64,000 nt of DNA from assembly GCF_004661485.1 (NCBI RefSeq), contig NZ_PQVH01000001.1, positions 1-64,000 of the forward strand, written 5' to 3'. The position numbers and the translations under genes were made by a program. Source of the DNA: Methylotenera oryzisoli (GTDB taxonomy: Bacteria > Pseudomonadota > Gammaproteobacteria > Burkholderiales > Methylophilaceae). Positions 39,255 to 46,903 of the stretch are shown piece by piece; within the stretch, counting starts at the first letter, position 1, and the number at the start of each line of letters is the position of its first letter. Below the pieces are notes generated by a model. The model ran no database searches. It was not told the DNA's origin and saw nothing but the letters and a program-made list of their open reading frames with translations.

Positions 39255-40097
39255 ATGACAGTACTCAGACAATATTTATTACCCAAGCAAGCGATTACTG
39301 CGATTGCCGGAAAACTAGCCCACTTAAAGGGCGGCAAGACCACGACTGCCGTGATTCGCTGGTTTATCAAGCGCTACAACGTCAACATGAGTGAGGCAGC
39401 TAACCCAGACATCACGTCATACCAAAGTTTTAATGCGTTCTTCACGCGCCCGTTAGCGCCAAATGCCAGACCACTTGCTGACGCAAAGTTCATATGCCCT
39501 GTGGATGGCGCAATTAGTCAATTTGGTCACATTGAACAGGACCAGATTTTTCAAGCCAAAGGCCATCACTACACTACCACCGCGTTAGTAGGTGGCGATG
39601 CTGGCACGGCAAAACAATACGAAAACGGCTTATTTGCGTGCCTTTATCTCAGCCCTAAGGACTATCACCGCATCCATATGCCATGTGATGGCCGCCTGCT
39701 AAAAATGACTTATGTACCTGGTGACTTATTCTCGGTTAACCCGATAACTGCACAAGGCGTGCCCGGCTTATTTGCAAGAAATGAACGCGTGGTCTGTGAG
39801 TTCACATCGGAACAACATGGGAATTTTGTCATGGTATTAGTGGGCGCAACCATTGTTGGCAGCATGGCAACGGTCTGGCACGATGCAACTGACAGCATCA
39901 TCAACCCACCACGTTTGGCCGCAGTTAAAACCTGGTCTTACGCCGACAAAAACATCCGCCTCAAACAAGGTGAAGAAATGGGGCGATTCTTATTAGGCTC
40001 CACTGTCGTGATGCTATTTCAAAAAGACAGCTTTACATTCAACTCGGCATGGAAGCCAGCGCGAGCAATCAAGCTTGGCGAACACATGGGAAATTAA
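39255..40097 (+). CDS. psd: Phosphatidylserine decarboxylase proenzyme
   Basis: Inner-membrane enzyme making phosphatidylethanolamine. From ATG 39255 it is 280 aa, as in E. coli-type Psd; an in-frame GTG at 39243 is possible, and the frame runs open from 39192. The self-cleavage motif LGST (247-250) gives the beta chain and the pyruvoyl-bearing alpha chain at Ser249. The catalytic Asp84 (CPVDGAIS) and His141 (YHRIHMP) are present. Confidence 0.94.
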   Translation: MTVLRQYLLPKQAITAIAGKLAHLKGGKTTTAVIRWFIKRYNVNMSEAANPDITSYQSFNAFFTRPLAPNARPLADAKFICPVDGAISQFGHIEQDQIFQAKGHHYTTTALVGGDAGTAKQYENGLFACLYLSPKDYHRIHMPCDGRLLKMTYVPGDLFSVNPITAQGVPGLFARNERVVCEFTSEQHGNFVMVLVGATIVGSMATVWHDATDSIINPPRLAAVKTWSYADKNIRLKQGEEMGRFLLGSTVVMLFQKDSFTFNSAWKPARAIKLGEHMGN

Positions 40098-40122
40098 AGC
40101 ATAGGCCGGACTCTACAAGCCC

Positions 40123-40160
40123 AATAAAAAGAAAGCCTCTAACGAGGCTTTCTTTTTATT
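40123..40160 (+). terminator. Rho-independent terminator of psd
   Basis: A 17-bp perfect stem (arms 40123-40139 and 40144-40160, core GAAAGCCTC/GAGGCTTTC) with loop TAAC. A-rich left and T-rich right ends are included in the stem, so it could act in both directions. Confidence 0.93.
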
Positions 40161-40266
40161 GCAGGAAGTATAAGCAGCGAAATAATGCATCTTATCGTAC
40201 CCATAAATTACTAAAGAATCTTCACACAGAGGTTAGTTGCGAGATACATCCTACGCGCAACATCTG

Positions 40267-40758
40267 TTACTTATTATGTGTACCCTTGTGATACAAATTT
40301 GGGGCGAGCTCGTTCAGCGCTGCCTCATATACCGCACGCTTGAACTCAATCACGTCTTCAAGGGGTACCCAATAGTCATTCCAGCGCCAAGCGTCAAACT
40401 CTGGATGGCTGGTCGCTCTCAGCGAAACATCACTGTCACGCCCCATTAATCGCAGCAAATACCAAATTTGCTTTTGTCCACGATAGCTACCACGCCACTC
40501 ACGTTTAACCCAACTGGTTGGGACTTCATAACGCAGCCAATCTTTGGTCCGGCCTAAAATCTTAACATGCTCAGGTTTTAAGCCCACCTCTTCCATCAGC
40601 TCGCGATACATCGCCTGCTCAGGACTCTCGCCAAAGTTGATACCCCCTTGCGGAAACTGCCAAGCATGCTCACGGATACGCTTACCCCAAAATACCTGAT
40701 TGTTGGCATTGCATAAAATAATGCCGACATTCGGGCGAAACCCGTCACGATCTAACAT
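40267..40758 (-). CDS. rppH: RNA pyrophosphohydrolase
   Basis: Removes pyrophosphate from the 5' end of triphosphorylated mRNA to start decay. The 163-aa Nudix protein begins [17 protein letters not shown], continues WQFPQGGI, has the Nudix box [20 protein letters not shown] (38-57) followed by VGL, and then [13 protein letters not shown] and GQKQIWYLL, typical of RppH. Divergent from the YVTN gene; no ptsP-like neighbour is seen. Confidence 0.96.
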   Translation of the reverse strand: MLDRDGFRPNVGIILCNANNQVFWGKRIREHAWQFPQGGINFGESPEQAMYRELMEEVGLKPEHVKILGRTKDWLRYEVPTSWVKREWRGSYRGQKQIWYLLRLMGRDSDVSLRATSHPEFDAWRWNDYWVPLEDVIEFKRAVYEAALNELAPNLYHKGTHNK

Positions 40759-40867
40759 AGCATAAACTGCCTAAATAATACTGTTATAAAATATGATGCA
40801 ATTTTTTCATATTTCCAGCATTATTGAAAGCAACCATTTGCCTGATAGCCAATTAATATTAAAAGCA

Positions 40868-41869
40868 ATGAAAACAAAAAAACGCAATTTCACCAGAATC
40901 AGCTCATTAATCACACTTAGCAGCTTAATACTCAGCACACTATCTTGCTCAACGGATGTGAACTCCAATGTAAGCGCTAGCCAACATTACGCCTACATTA
41001 CCAATCAGGGTGCTAACACTGTGTCCGTCATTAACACGCGAAGCAATCAAGTCACTGACACAATTCATGTTGGCAAAGCACCGGTAGGTGTTGCGGTAGC
41101 GTCGCAATTAAAGCGCGCTTACATTTCCAATGTTGAGAGCCAAGACATTTCAGTCATTAACACCAGAAACAACAGTGTAATTGATACCATTAAAGTCAAC
41201 GGGGCACCAGTTGGCTTAGCAATATCACCTAATGAGAAAACACTCTATGCCGCAGACTGGTTCAACAATCGTGTATTAGCGATTAGTACAGATGCTACCA
41301 AAACAGTGCGAGAGTTAAGCATAGGTGAAGCACCCGCCGGCTTGGCAATCAGTCCAGACAATCAAACCCTCTACATCACCAATAGAGACAGTAATGACGT
41401 TGCGGTGATTGATACCGAGACTCTCAGGGTAAAACATCGAATTCAAGTGGGAAAACACCCGTTCGGCATTACGCTAAGCACCTCGGGCAAGCTACTCGCT
41501 AGCGTCAACGTGCAAGATGATACCGTCAGTATAATTAATACAGAGACCAACAACATAGAAAGCATGAAAGTAGGCTATCACCCCTACTGCGCAGCATTTA
41601 GTGCAGATGAAAAAACGCTCTACGTCACCAACACGCAAGACGATAGCGTCACAGTATTGGATATTGCCAGCAAAAAAACAATCACCACCATCAATGTAGG
41701 TAGCACACCAGAAGGCATCAGCATAGACCATACCAACCATCGCACCTATGTTGCCAACTGGGGGAGCAACAACGTCAGTGTGATTGACACCAACACCAAC
41801 CAACTGTTGACAACCATCAACACCGGTGAAAAAAGTCGCGCATTCGGTCAATTTATTTTAAAGCAATAA
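40868..41869 (+). CDS. YVTN-type beta-propeller repeat protein, exported
   Basis: A 333-aa protein from ATG 40868 (the frame is open from 40793). The N-terminus is a signal peptide (KKRNFTRISSLITLSSLILSTLSC); a cysteine with an imperfect lipobox (TLSC) suggests a lipoprotein. The rest is about seven repeats of 42-43 residues of the form YITNxxxxxVSVIDTxTNxVxxTIxVGxxPxGIAxS, which build a seven-bladed propeller. Such proteins occur on cell surfaces and in the periplasm, sometimes linked to PQQ-dependent oxidation. The substrate is unknown. It precedes an MxaD-like secreted protein. Confidence 0.85.
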   Translation: MKTKKRNFTRISSLITLSSLILSTLSCSTDVNSNVSASQHYAYITNQGANTVSVINTRSNQVTDTIHVGKAPVGVAVASQLKRAYISNVESQDISVINTRNNSVIDTIKVNGAPVGLAISPNEKTLYAADWFNNRVLAISTDATKTVRELSIGEAPAGLAISPDNQTLYITNRDSNDVAVIDTETLRVKHRIQVGKHPFGITLSTSGKLLASVNVQDDTVSIINTETNNIESMKVGYHPYCAAFSADEKTLYVTNTQDDSVTVLDIASKKTITTINVGSTPEGISIDHTNHRTYVANWGSNNVSVIDTNTNQLLTTINTGEKSRAFGQFILKQ

Positions 41870-41986
41870 ATGCAATCAGCACTATTTTAGGCATTCATCA
41901 ACCAAGATAATCGCAACAACCTGTCAACCAAGCAGGGTCCACAGCGTTGAATACAGCACAAACCACTTTACAATTACAGATTCGGG

Positions 41987-42016
41987 TTCTCATAAATTCA
42001 GATTCTAATTTATAAT
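41987..42016 (+). promoter_or_regulatory. Sigma-70 promoter candidate for the MxaD-like gene
   Basis: TTCTCA (41987-41992), 18-bp spacer, TATAAT (42011-42016). The -10 box is perfect and the -35 box matches four of six. A small perfect hairpin (TCTCATTAGTGAGA) lies in the leader just before the ribosome site. Confidence 0.45.
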
Positions 42017-42070
42017 GTATTGTTGTTTTGAACAGACCCTCTCATTAGTGAGATCTTTGGAGAAAAGTGA

Positions 42071-42607
42071 ATGAAAAAAATCCTAGCGTTAATCGCACTT
42101 GGCTTAACTACAAGCTTAGTTTCTATGTCAGCATCTGCACACGGCCCATCACCACTTAAGGTTGATAAGTCTGTGACTATTAAAGCCGAGCCAGCTAAAG
42201 TTTGGGCATTAGTAAAAGACTTTGGCAATATGCAAAAGTGGCACCCAGCAGTGACTAATACTAAATTAGAGAAAAAAGGCGAAGATACTTTTAGAACGCT
42301 AACCCTGAAAGACGGCGGTACTATTCTTGAAAAACTACGTAGCGCGGATGAAGCGGACATGAAAATCCGCTATGAAATCGTATCCAGCGTCTTACCTTTA
42401 ACTGACTACAATGCATACATCGTAGTTAAAAAAGGCGCAAACCCAGGCGAATCTACAGTGCAATGGGTTGGCCGTTTCTACCGCTTGTACAAACTAAACC
42501 CACCTATCCCAGCTGGTCAAGATGATGAAACTGCATTAAATGCAATTAACGGTATTTATGATGCCGGCTTAGCTAACCTAAAAAAGGTTGCTGAATCGTC
42601 AAAGTAA
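42071..42607 (+). CDS. MxaD-like secreted SRPBCC family protein
   Basis: A 178-aa protein with a clear signal peptide (MKKILALIALGLTTSLVSMSASA, cleavage after ASA). An SRPBCC/polyketide-cyclase fold follows (VDKSVTIKAEPAKVWALVKDF, then FGNMQKWHPAVT and a C-terminal helix GIYDAGLANLKKVAE). It resembles MxaD, a periplasmic protein that in methylotrophs helps electron transfer between methanol dehydrogenase and cytochrome cL. No mxaF or xoxF is in the window, so the methanol link is inference. A -10 box TATAAT at 42011-42016 and AGAAAAG before the ATG are seen. Confidence 0.82.
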   Translation: MKKILALIALGLTTSLVSMSASAHGPSPLKVDKSVTIKAEPAKVWALVKDFGNMQKWHPAVTNTKLEKKGEDTFRTLTLKDGGTILEKLRSADEADMKIRYEIVSSVLPLTDYNAYIVVKKGANPGESTVQWVGRFYRLYKLNPPIPAGQDDETALNAINGIYDAGLANLKKVAESSK

Positions 42608-42646
42608 CTGACCGCGAAGGCTCTCAAAACGGAGCATCGACAAAAT

Positions 42647-42679
42647 GGTCACTAATGCAATGGTTACGTGACCTTTTTT
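42647..42679 (+). terminator. First terminator after the MxaD-like gene
   Basis: GGTCACTAA pairs with TTA-C-GTGACC (one bulged C), followed by six T (42674-42679). About 40 bases after the stop codon. Confidence 0.65.
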
Positions 42680-42722
42680 GACAGTTTGAGCGGTATGAAA
42701 TACAAAAAATTGTCAGTTTAAT

Positions 42723-42752
42723 AAAAAAGCGGAATTTATATTCCGCTTTTTT
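42723..42752 (+). terminator. Second terminator after the MxaD-like gene
   Basis: AGCGGAAT (42728-42735) and ATTCCGCT (42740-42747) form a perfect stem with loop TTAT. It is preceded by an A run and followed by TTTTT, so it may also work on the other strand. Confidence 0.88.
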
Positions 42753-42879
42753 ACTGCATGACATACTCTACAATTCAACGCCAAAAGCTCATCAACTACT
42801 TAATATATATAATTAATTACATTATTGACATGCAAAACATAATGCATCTAATTTAAATACATCACTCCAACCGACGCAC

Positions 42880-42896
42880 TGGCACATCTATTGCTT
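42880..42896 (+). promoter_or_regulatory. Sigma-54 (RpoN) promoter of the pilin genes
   Basis: TGGCAC, five bases, TTGCTT: an exact match to the -24/-12 consensus (TGGCACN5TTGC). It lies 71 bases upstream of the first pilin ATG, giving a leader of about 60 bases. Type IV pilin genes are typically driven by RpoN with PilR, so function and position agree. Confidence 0.88.
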
Positions 42897-42967
42897 AAAT
42901 AATTTCAAGCACTAAATATAACCTTGGTGTGAAAACACTACAAATTTATAAGCAAAGGATAACTAAA

Positions 42968-43321
42968 ATGAAACAAGTACAAAAGGGTTTTACATTAATT
43001 GAGTTGATGATTGTTGTTGCGATTATCGGTATTTTGGCTGCAGTTGCTCTGCCACAATATAAGGCCTATACAAAAAAATCTGCCGAAGCTGCCTGTCTTG
43101 CTGAAGCTACAGGTTTCGCACGTGGCATCGTTGCTGCTATCGCAAACAATGATGCAAACTTATTACCTACAGGCACTCCAACAGCTTGTACATCTATGAC
43201 GCTTCCAACAGGAACTGTTCCTGCAGACACTGGTTCACTTACAGGGACATCTAATACACCTGGCACTAAAGGTGTTAGCTGCCCTTACACAACAGGCGCA
43301 TGCGTGTACACTGGCAGTTAA
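42968..43321 (+). CDS. pilA: Type IV pilin, first of two tandem copies
   Basis: A 117-aa prepilin. The class IVa leader ends at Gly7 and the mature protein begins with Phe8 ([26 protein letters not shown]), with Glu at mature position 5. The mature part is short (110 aa), with four cysteines (C43, C74, C105, C112) and a Thr/Gly/Pro-rich C-terminal half. I start at ATG 42968; the open frame from 42929 would add 13 residues before a normal pilin leader. The second copy follows 56 bp later and differs in five residues and one indel. Confidence 0.93.
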   Translation: MKQVQKGFTLIELMIVVAIIGILAAVALPQYKAYTKKSAEAACLAEATGFARGIVAAIANNDANLLPTGTPTACTSMTLPTGTVPADTGSLTGTSNTPGTKGVSCPYTTGACVYTGS

Positions 43322-43377
43322 TATTCATAGGTCAGCGAGTCTCAAACCCTATAAATTGATTATCAAAGGAAACGAAA

Positions 43378-43728
43378 ATGAAAAAAATACAAAAAGGCTT
43401 TACCTTAATTGAGCTGATGATTGTTGTTGCGATTATCGGTATTTTGGCTGCAGTTGCTCTGCCGCAATATAAGGCCTATACAAAGAAGTCCGCCGAAGCA
43501 GCCTGTCTTGCTGAAGCAACAGGTTTCGCACGTGGCATCGTTGCAGCAATCGCAAATAATGATGCAAACCTACTGCCAACTGGCACTCCAACAGCTTGCA
43601 CTATGACGCTTCCAACTGGAACTGTTCCTGCAGATACTGGCTCACTTACAGGCACAGCAAAAACTCCGGGGACTAAAGGCGTTAGCTGCCCTTACACAAC
43701 AGGCGCATGCGTATACACTGGTACTTAA
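43378..43728 (+). CDS. pilA: Type IV pilin, second tandem copy
   Basis: A 116-aa prepilin almost identical to the gene upstream: changes are Q3K, V4I, one Ser missing after C74-T, S/A and N/K near residue 95, and the last residue S to T. The leader, helix and four cysteines are the same. At the DNA level about 36 bases differ, mostly silent third positions, so this is not a very recent copy. It has its own ribosome site (AAAGGAAAC) but no promoter in the 56-base gap, so it is probably cotranscribed. Confidence 0.93.
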   Translation: MKKIQKGFTLIELMIVVAIIGILAAVALPQYKAYTKKSAEAACLAEATGFARGIVAAIANNDANLLPTGTPTACTMTLPTGTVPADTGSLTGTAKTPGTKGVSCPYTTGACVYTGT

Positions 43729-43767
43729 TTTGATTAGCCACGTTTAATGTAAATGCGTAATTAGATT

Positions 43768-43795
43768 AAAAAGCCCTTCAATTGAAGGGCTTTTT
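43768..43795. terminator. Terminator between the pilin genes and the CNB-rhodanese gene
   Basis: A perfect palindrome, AAAAAGCCCTTCAA joined to TTGAAGGGCTTTTT, with T run downstream and A run upstream. It sits between convergent genes, so it can serve both. Confidence 0.92.
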
Positions 43796-43818
43796 AATTT
43801 TAATAAAATCTCAAATAG

Positions 43819-44898
43819 TTAACTCGCTTGTTGCCTTGTACCACCCGCCAGCACCAATACATTTAAGCCATATTGCGCCAGAACAAATGCCGCAGCAGAA
43901 CTACGACGCCCAGTTTGACAATACACGATATAAGTCGAATTCATATCTAGTCCAGACACCCGCTGCCTAACCTCATTTAAAGGCAAATTAATGGCTCCTT
44001 TAATATGCTCATATTGATACTCTGAAGACAAACGCACATCGATCCATATTGCACCATCAGCAACCATAGCTTCAGCAACCTCTCTACTTACATTTACAAG
44101 CATAGGCTCTTTCAGCAGCTCAATAAAATCGCGTTTATTCAAACGTAATAACTGCCCATCCGTTTTCATTGTTACTGTAGCATTGCGCTTGTTGTCTGAA
44201 ACTAGCGCCTCTTCTCCAAACGCGTCCCCTTCATTCAACTCAGCAACCACCATAGGCGCTGCATTAACGCCGTCAGCCCGGCTAACCAGTAAAGAGCCTC
44301 TCTCCACTAGATAATAGTAATCTCCCACTGCGCCTTGCTGAATAATGACTTGCCCAGCAACCGTACTAATACGCTCCATACGCTCAAACATTGCCTCAAT
44401 ATTAGCCACAGGCACTTTACTAAAAACACCAGACTGTAATTTGGCCACGCTAAACACACTTGTGTCACGCATCCATTCAACAGGGGTTCTGTTAGATTTT
44501 CCACCATCGGTGTTGTGCACACTTTTAAGCACATCATCTCCGGTAGATAGTTGGTCCCATGTCATCATGATATCTAACAGGTCATTATCTATACGCAAAA
44601 TCTCTATATCAGTACGCGCAATGCTATCAACCAAGTTCTGATCGCAAGGAATGGGATGCCTTGCTGCAGTATCATCGCCTCGCAATATCACCTTCTCATC
44701 ATTGAGAAACCTTAGCTCTAGCTCACCTTTAATGAGATAAACTGCCTGTTTTGCATTAGAAATATTCATGCGCAATGGATTAATTCCCTGACTTACCTTC
44801 TCGACAAAGCATAAACCTGCAAGCTCGCGCTTACGGCCAGCGGATAACTTAGCAAGGGGTTCAAAAGTGTTTAATAACGCAAGTACAGCAGTAGTCAT
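43819..44898 (-). CDS. Cyclic nucleotide-binding domain / rhodanese fusion protein
   Basis: A 359-aa cytoplasmic protein with three parts. Residues about 1-125 look like a degenerate cNMP-binding fold (VYLIKGELELRFLNDEKVIL) without a phosphate cassette. About 160-265 is a better one, with a cassette GDAFGEEALVSDNKRNATV (E228, R238). About 270-359 is a rhodanese domain (IWIDVRLSSEYQYEHIKGAINLP) with Cys327 in VYCQTGRRS. It may read a cyclic nucleotide and control sulfur transfer or protein interaction; this is not known. The upstream gene, 108 bp away on the same strand, is a metallo-beta-lactamase fold putative cyclic nucleotide phosphodiesterase. Confidence 0.88.
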   Translation of the reverse strand: MTTAVLALLNTFEPLAKLSAGRKRELAGLCFVEKVSQGINPLRMNISNAKQAVYLIKGELELRFLNDEKVILRGDDTAARHPIPCDQNLVDSIARTDIEILRIDNDLLDIMMTWDQLSTGDDVLKSVHNTDGGKSNRTPVEWMRDTSVFSVAKLQSGVFSKVPVANIEAMFERMERISTVAGQVIIQQGAVGDYYYLVERGSLLVSRADGVNAAPMVVAELNEGDAFGEEALVSDNKRNATVTMKTDGQLLRLNKRDFIELLKEPMLVNVSREVAEAMVADGAIWIDVRLSSEYQYEHIKGAINLPLNEVRQRVSGLDMNSTYIVYCQTGRRSSAAAFVLAQYGLNVLVLAGGTRQQAS

Positions 44899-45006
44899 GT
44901 GAGCGTAAGTATCTAAAATAATTAGGGTTGTGTAACATAATATTGCCCCACTGATGGGTATCTTTAATGCTTAATCTTATAGCGATGTGAGTGCTATTTA
45001 AGCAAA

Positions 45007-45798
45007 TTACAGCTCAAAAACCTGATGTCGGTTTAGTGCCGCAATGGGTAATCTAGGATTACCTTCTGTAATTTCACGCATAATATGTGCATCCTCGCCT
45101 GGTTTCAAATGCGTAATATACACTTCAAGCACGCCTGCAAGGTGCGTTGCACTCAATTTTCCCAGCTCTTGCAAAAGCATTGATGGGCACAGGTGCTTGG
45201 ACAAGATTGCCAATTCAAGCTCGCTATTGCTAAAAGCCGTTTCAACAATCAAGTATTTAAGGTGATTGATCTTATTCACCTCATGCCATAGTGCATCACA
45301 GATGGTTGTATCGCCAGTATAAACCAAACTGTGCTTTGCACCTTTAATGTGATAACCGACAGCGGGCACTACATGATGCACAGGTAGCGCAGTGATAGTA
45401 CGCTCCCCTAATGCCACCGGTTGTCCAAGCTTGATTTCCTGATATCGCAAAAAAGGCGTGTCGTTATTTGGAATCTGATTAAAGTCTGGCCATATTTCCC
45501 AATTAAAAATATGTGCCTTTAAAATTGCCAGCGTTTCTTGTGTCGCATATAACGTAACGGGTTCGCTGCGAATCCCCATCACGGTGTCCAATAAGAGCGG
45601 TATAAAGGCAATGTGATCTAAATGTGAATGGGTCACAAATATGTGACTAATGTTGAGCAATTCATCCATCGACAAATCACCAACACCAGAGCCAGCATCA
45701 ATCAAGATGTCCTGATCTAACAATAGCGATGTCGTGCGGTAAGCTCCACCGATACCACCACTACAACCAAGTACTTTAAGTTGCGTCATTTTGGACAT
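45007..45798 (-). CDS. Metallo-beta-lactamase fold hydrolase, possible 3',5'-cyclic nucleotide phosphodiesterase
   Basis: A 263-aa enzyme with the metal motif THSHLDH (H57, H59, D61, H62). Further ligands are in LPVHHVVPAVGYHI, VYTGDTT and the late YITHLKPGE. The segment HSHLDHIAFIPLLLDT resembles, without fully matching, the class II cAMP phosphodiesterase signature. Overall organisation with a GxGGIGGAYRTTSLLLD N-terminus is that of cyclic nucleotide phosphodiesterases and related hydrolases. It is upstream of the cNMP-binding fusion on the same strand, which supports but does not prove a cyclic nucleotide substrate. tRNase Z-like activity is an alternative. Confidence 0.75.
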   Translation of the reverse strand: MSKMTQLKVLGCSGGIGGAYRTTSLLLDQDILIDAGSGVGDLSMDELLNISHIFVTHSHLDHIAFIPLLLDTVMGIRSEPVTLYATQETLAILKAHIFNWEIWPDFNQIPNNDTPFLRYQEIKLGQPVALGERTITALPVHHVVPAVGYHIKGAKHSLVYTGDTTICDALWHEVNKINHLKYLIVETAFSNSELELAILSKHLCPSMLLQELGKLSATHLAGVLEVYITHLKPGEDAHIMREITEGNPRLPIAALNRHQVFEL

Positions 45799-45894
45799 TA
45801 CCTTAATTAATATTATCTGCTCAATTTATATACGGTCATGTGCAGGCAGTTTTGAGTACAATGTTACGATTATCAGAACACTGCTATAACGATT

Positions 45895-46575
45895 ATGACT
45901 TATCAACTACCGCTAGACCTAAGCCTACACACATCAAATCCCAGCAAAATCAGTGCCAGCGTCATCTGGTTGCATGGCCTTGGTGCTGACGGATATGATT
46001 TCGAGCCGATTGTGCAGCGTCTTTTAGAGAACCCTGCATTCAACCATGTGCGATTTATACTACCACATGCACCAGATATGGCTGTCACCAGAAATAACGG
46101 TTACATCATGCCCGCTTGGTATGACATATATGGCAACATTCCAATTGTGCAAGAAGATGAAACAGGCATCAAGGTCAGCGAACGCTACATCAACTCATTG
46201 ATTAACAATGAAATTTCAAGAGGAATCAACGCTGAAAGAATTCTGCTCGCAGGTTTCTCACAAGGTGGAGCAATCGCCTTACATACTGCATTACGTTACC
46301 CGCAGAGGCTAGCCGGAGTACTGGCGCTATCTACCTATGTACCACTCCATTCGTCACTAAGCAAAGAAGCGCATGCAGCCAATATGAATACGCCAATTTT
46401 CATGGCACACGGTACGTTTGATGACATTATCCCATTGAGCATGGCTGAAAAATCTCGCAATTTACTACAAAGCTGTCAATATTCCGTCAGTTGGCACCAA
46501 TACAACATGGCACACTCGCTATGTGAACAAGAAATTATCGATATTGAAAGCTTCCTAACACAAGTTTTGTCCTGA
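45895..46575 (+). CDS. Alpha/beta hydrolase, carboxylesterase/phospholipase type
   Basis: A 226-aa hydrolase of the carboxylesterase 2/acyl-protein thioesterase family. It has the N-terminal VIWLHGLGADGYDF and the nucleophile elbow GFSQGG with Ser122. Asp176 lies in AHGTFDDIIP and His207 in NMAHSL, completing the triad. No signal peptide. Natural substrates may be short-chain esters or acyl groups. It is divergent from the phosphodiesterase-like gene. Confidence 0.92.
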   Translation: MTYQLPLDLSLHTSNPSKISASVIWLHGLGADGYDFEPIVQRLLENPAFNHVRFILPHAPDMAVTRNNGYIMPAWYDIYGNIPIVQEDETGIKVSERYINSLINNEISRGINAERILLAGFSQGGAIALHTALRYPQRLAGVLALSTYVPLHSSLSKEAHAANMNTPIFMAHGTFDDIIPLSMAEKSRNLLQSCQYSVSWHQYNMAHSLCEQEIIDIESFLTQVLS

Positions 46576-46633
46576 GATTTGCCTTAAGATTTGATAGAAT
46601 AGCGTATTGATTAAACTTAGCCCTTGGGACACG

Positions 46634-46903
46634 ATGCCTGCATCTAAAGCAAAAACCAGCACGAAAACTGGTGACAAAGACACACTGGAGCCAACACTCA
46701 GCTTCGAACAAGCGTTCGCCGAGCTAGAAGGCATCGTTGCACAAATGGAATCTGGGCAAATGCCACTAGAGGCCTCACTAGAAGCATATAAACGTGGCAA
46801 CTTATTACTCGGGTTCTGCCAACAATCACTGGCTGATGTTGAACAGCAAGTCAAAGTACTCAATGAGCGCCAACAGCTAGCCCCTTTCAACACCAATGAC
46901 TAA
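46634..46903 (+). CDS. xseB: Exodeoxyribonuclease VII small subunit
   Basis: An 89-aa protein; the conserved part is LSFEQAFAELEGIVAQMESGQMPLEASLEAYKRGNLL. It joins XseA in a nuclease that degrades single-stranded DNA. I start at ATG 46634. It overlaps ispA by 8 bp; xseB-ispA-dxs is a standard proteobacterial operon. Confidence 0.95.
   Translation: MPASKAKTSTKTGDKDTLEPTLSFEQAFAELEGIVAQMESGQMPLEASLEAYKRGNLLLGFCQQSLADVEQQVKVLNERQQLAPFNTND

Larger units (their letters stand above)
42608..42967. other. 360-base gap between the MxaD-like gene and pilA
   Basis: It holds two tandem terminators (42647-42679, 42723-42752), then a very AT-rich stretch (about 42790-42870) that looks like a bendable or IHF-type region, and the sigma-54 promoter at 42880-42896. 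A second, sigma-70-like arrangement, TTGACA (42825-42830) and TAATTT (42849-42854) with an 18-bp spacer, is also present. No extra gene is seen. Confidence 0.6.
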
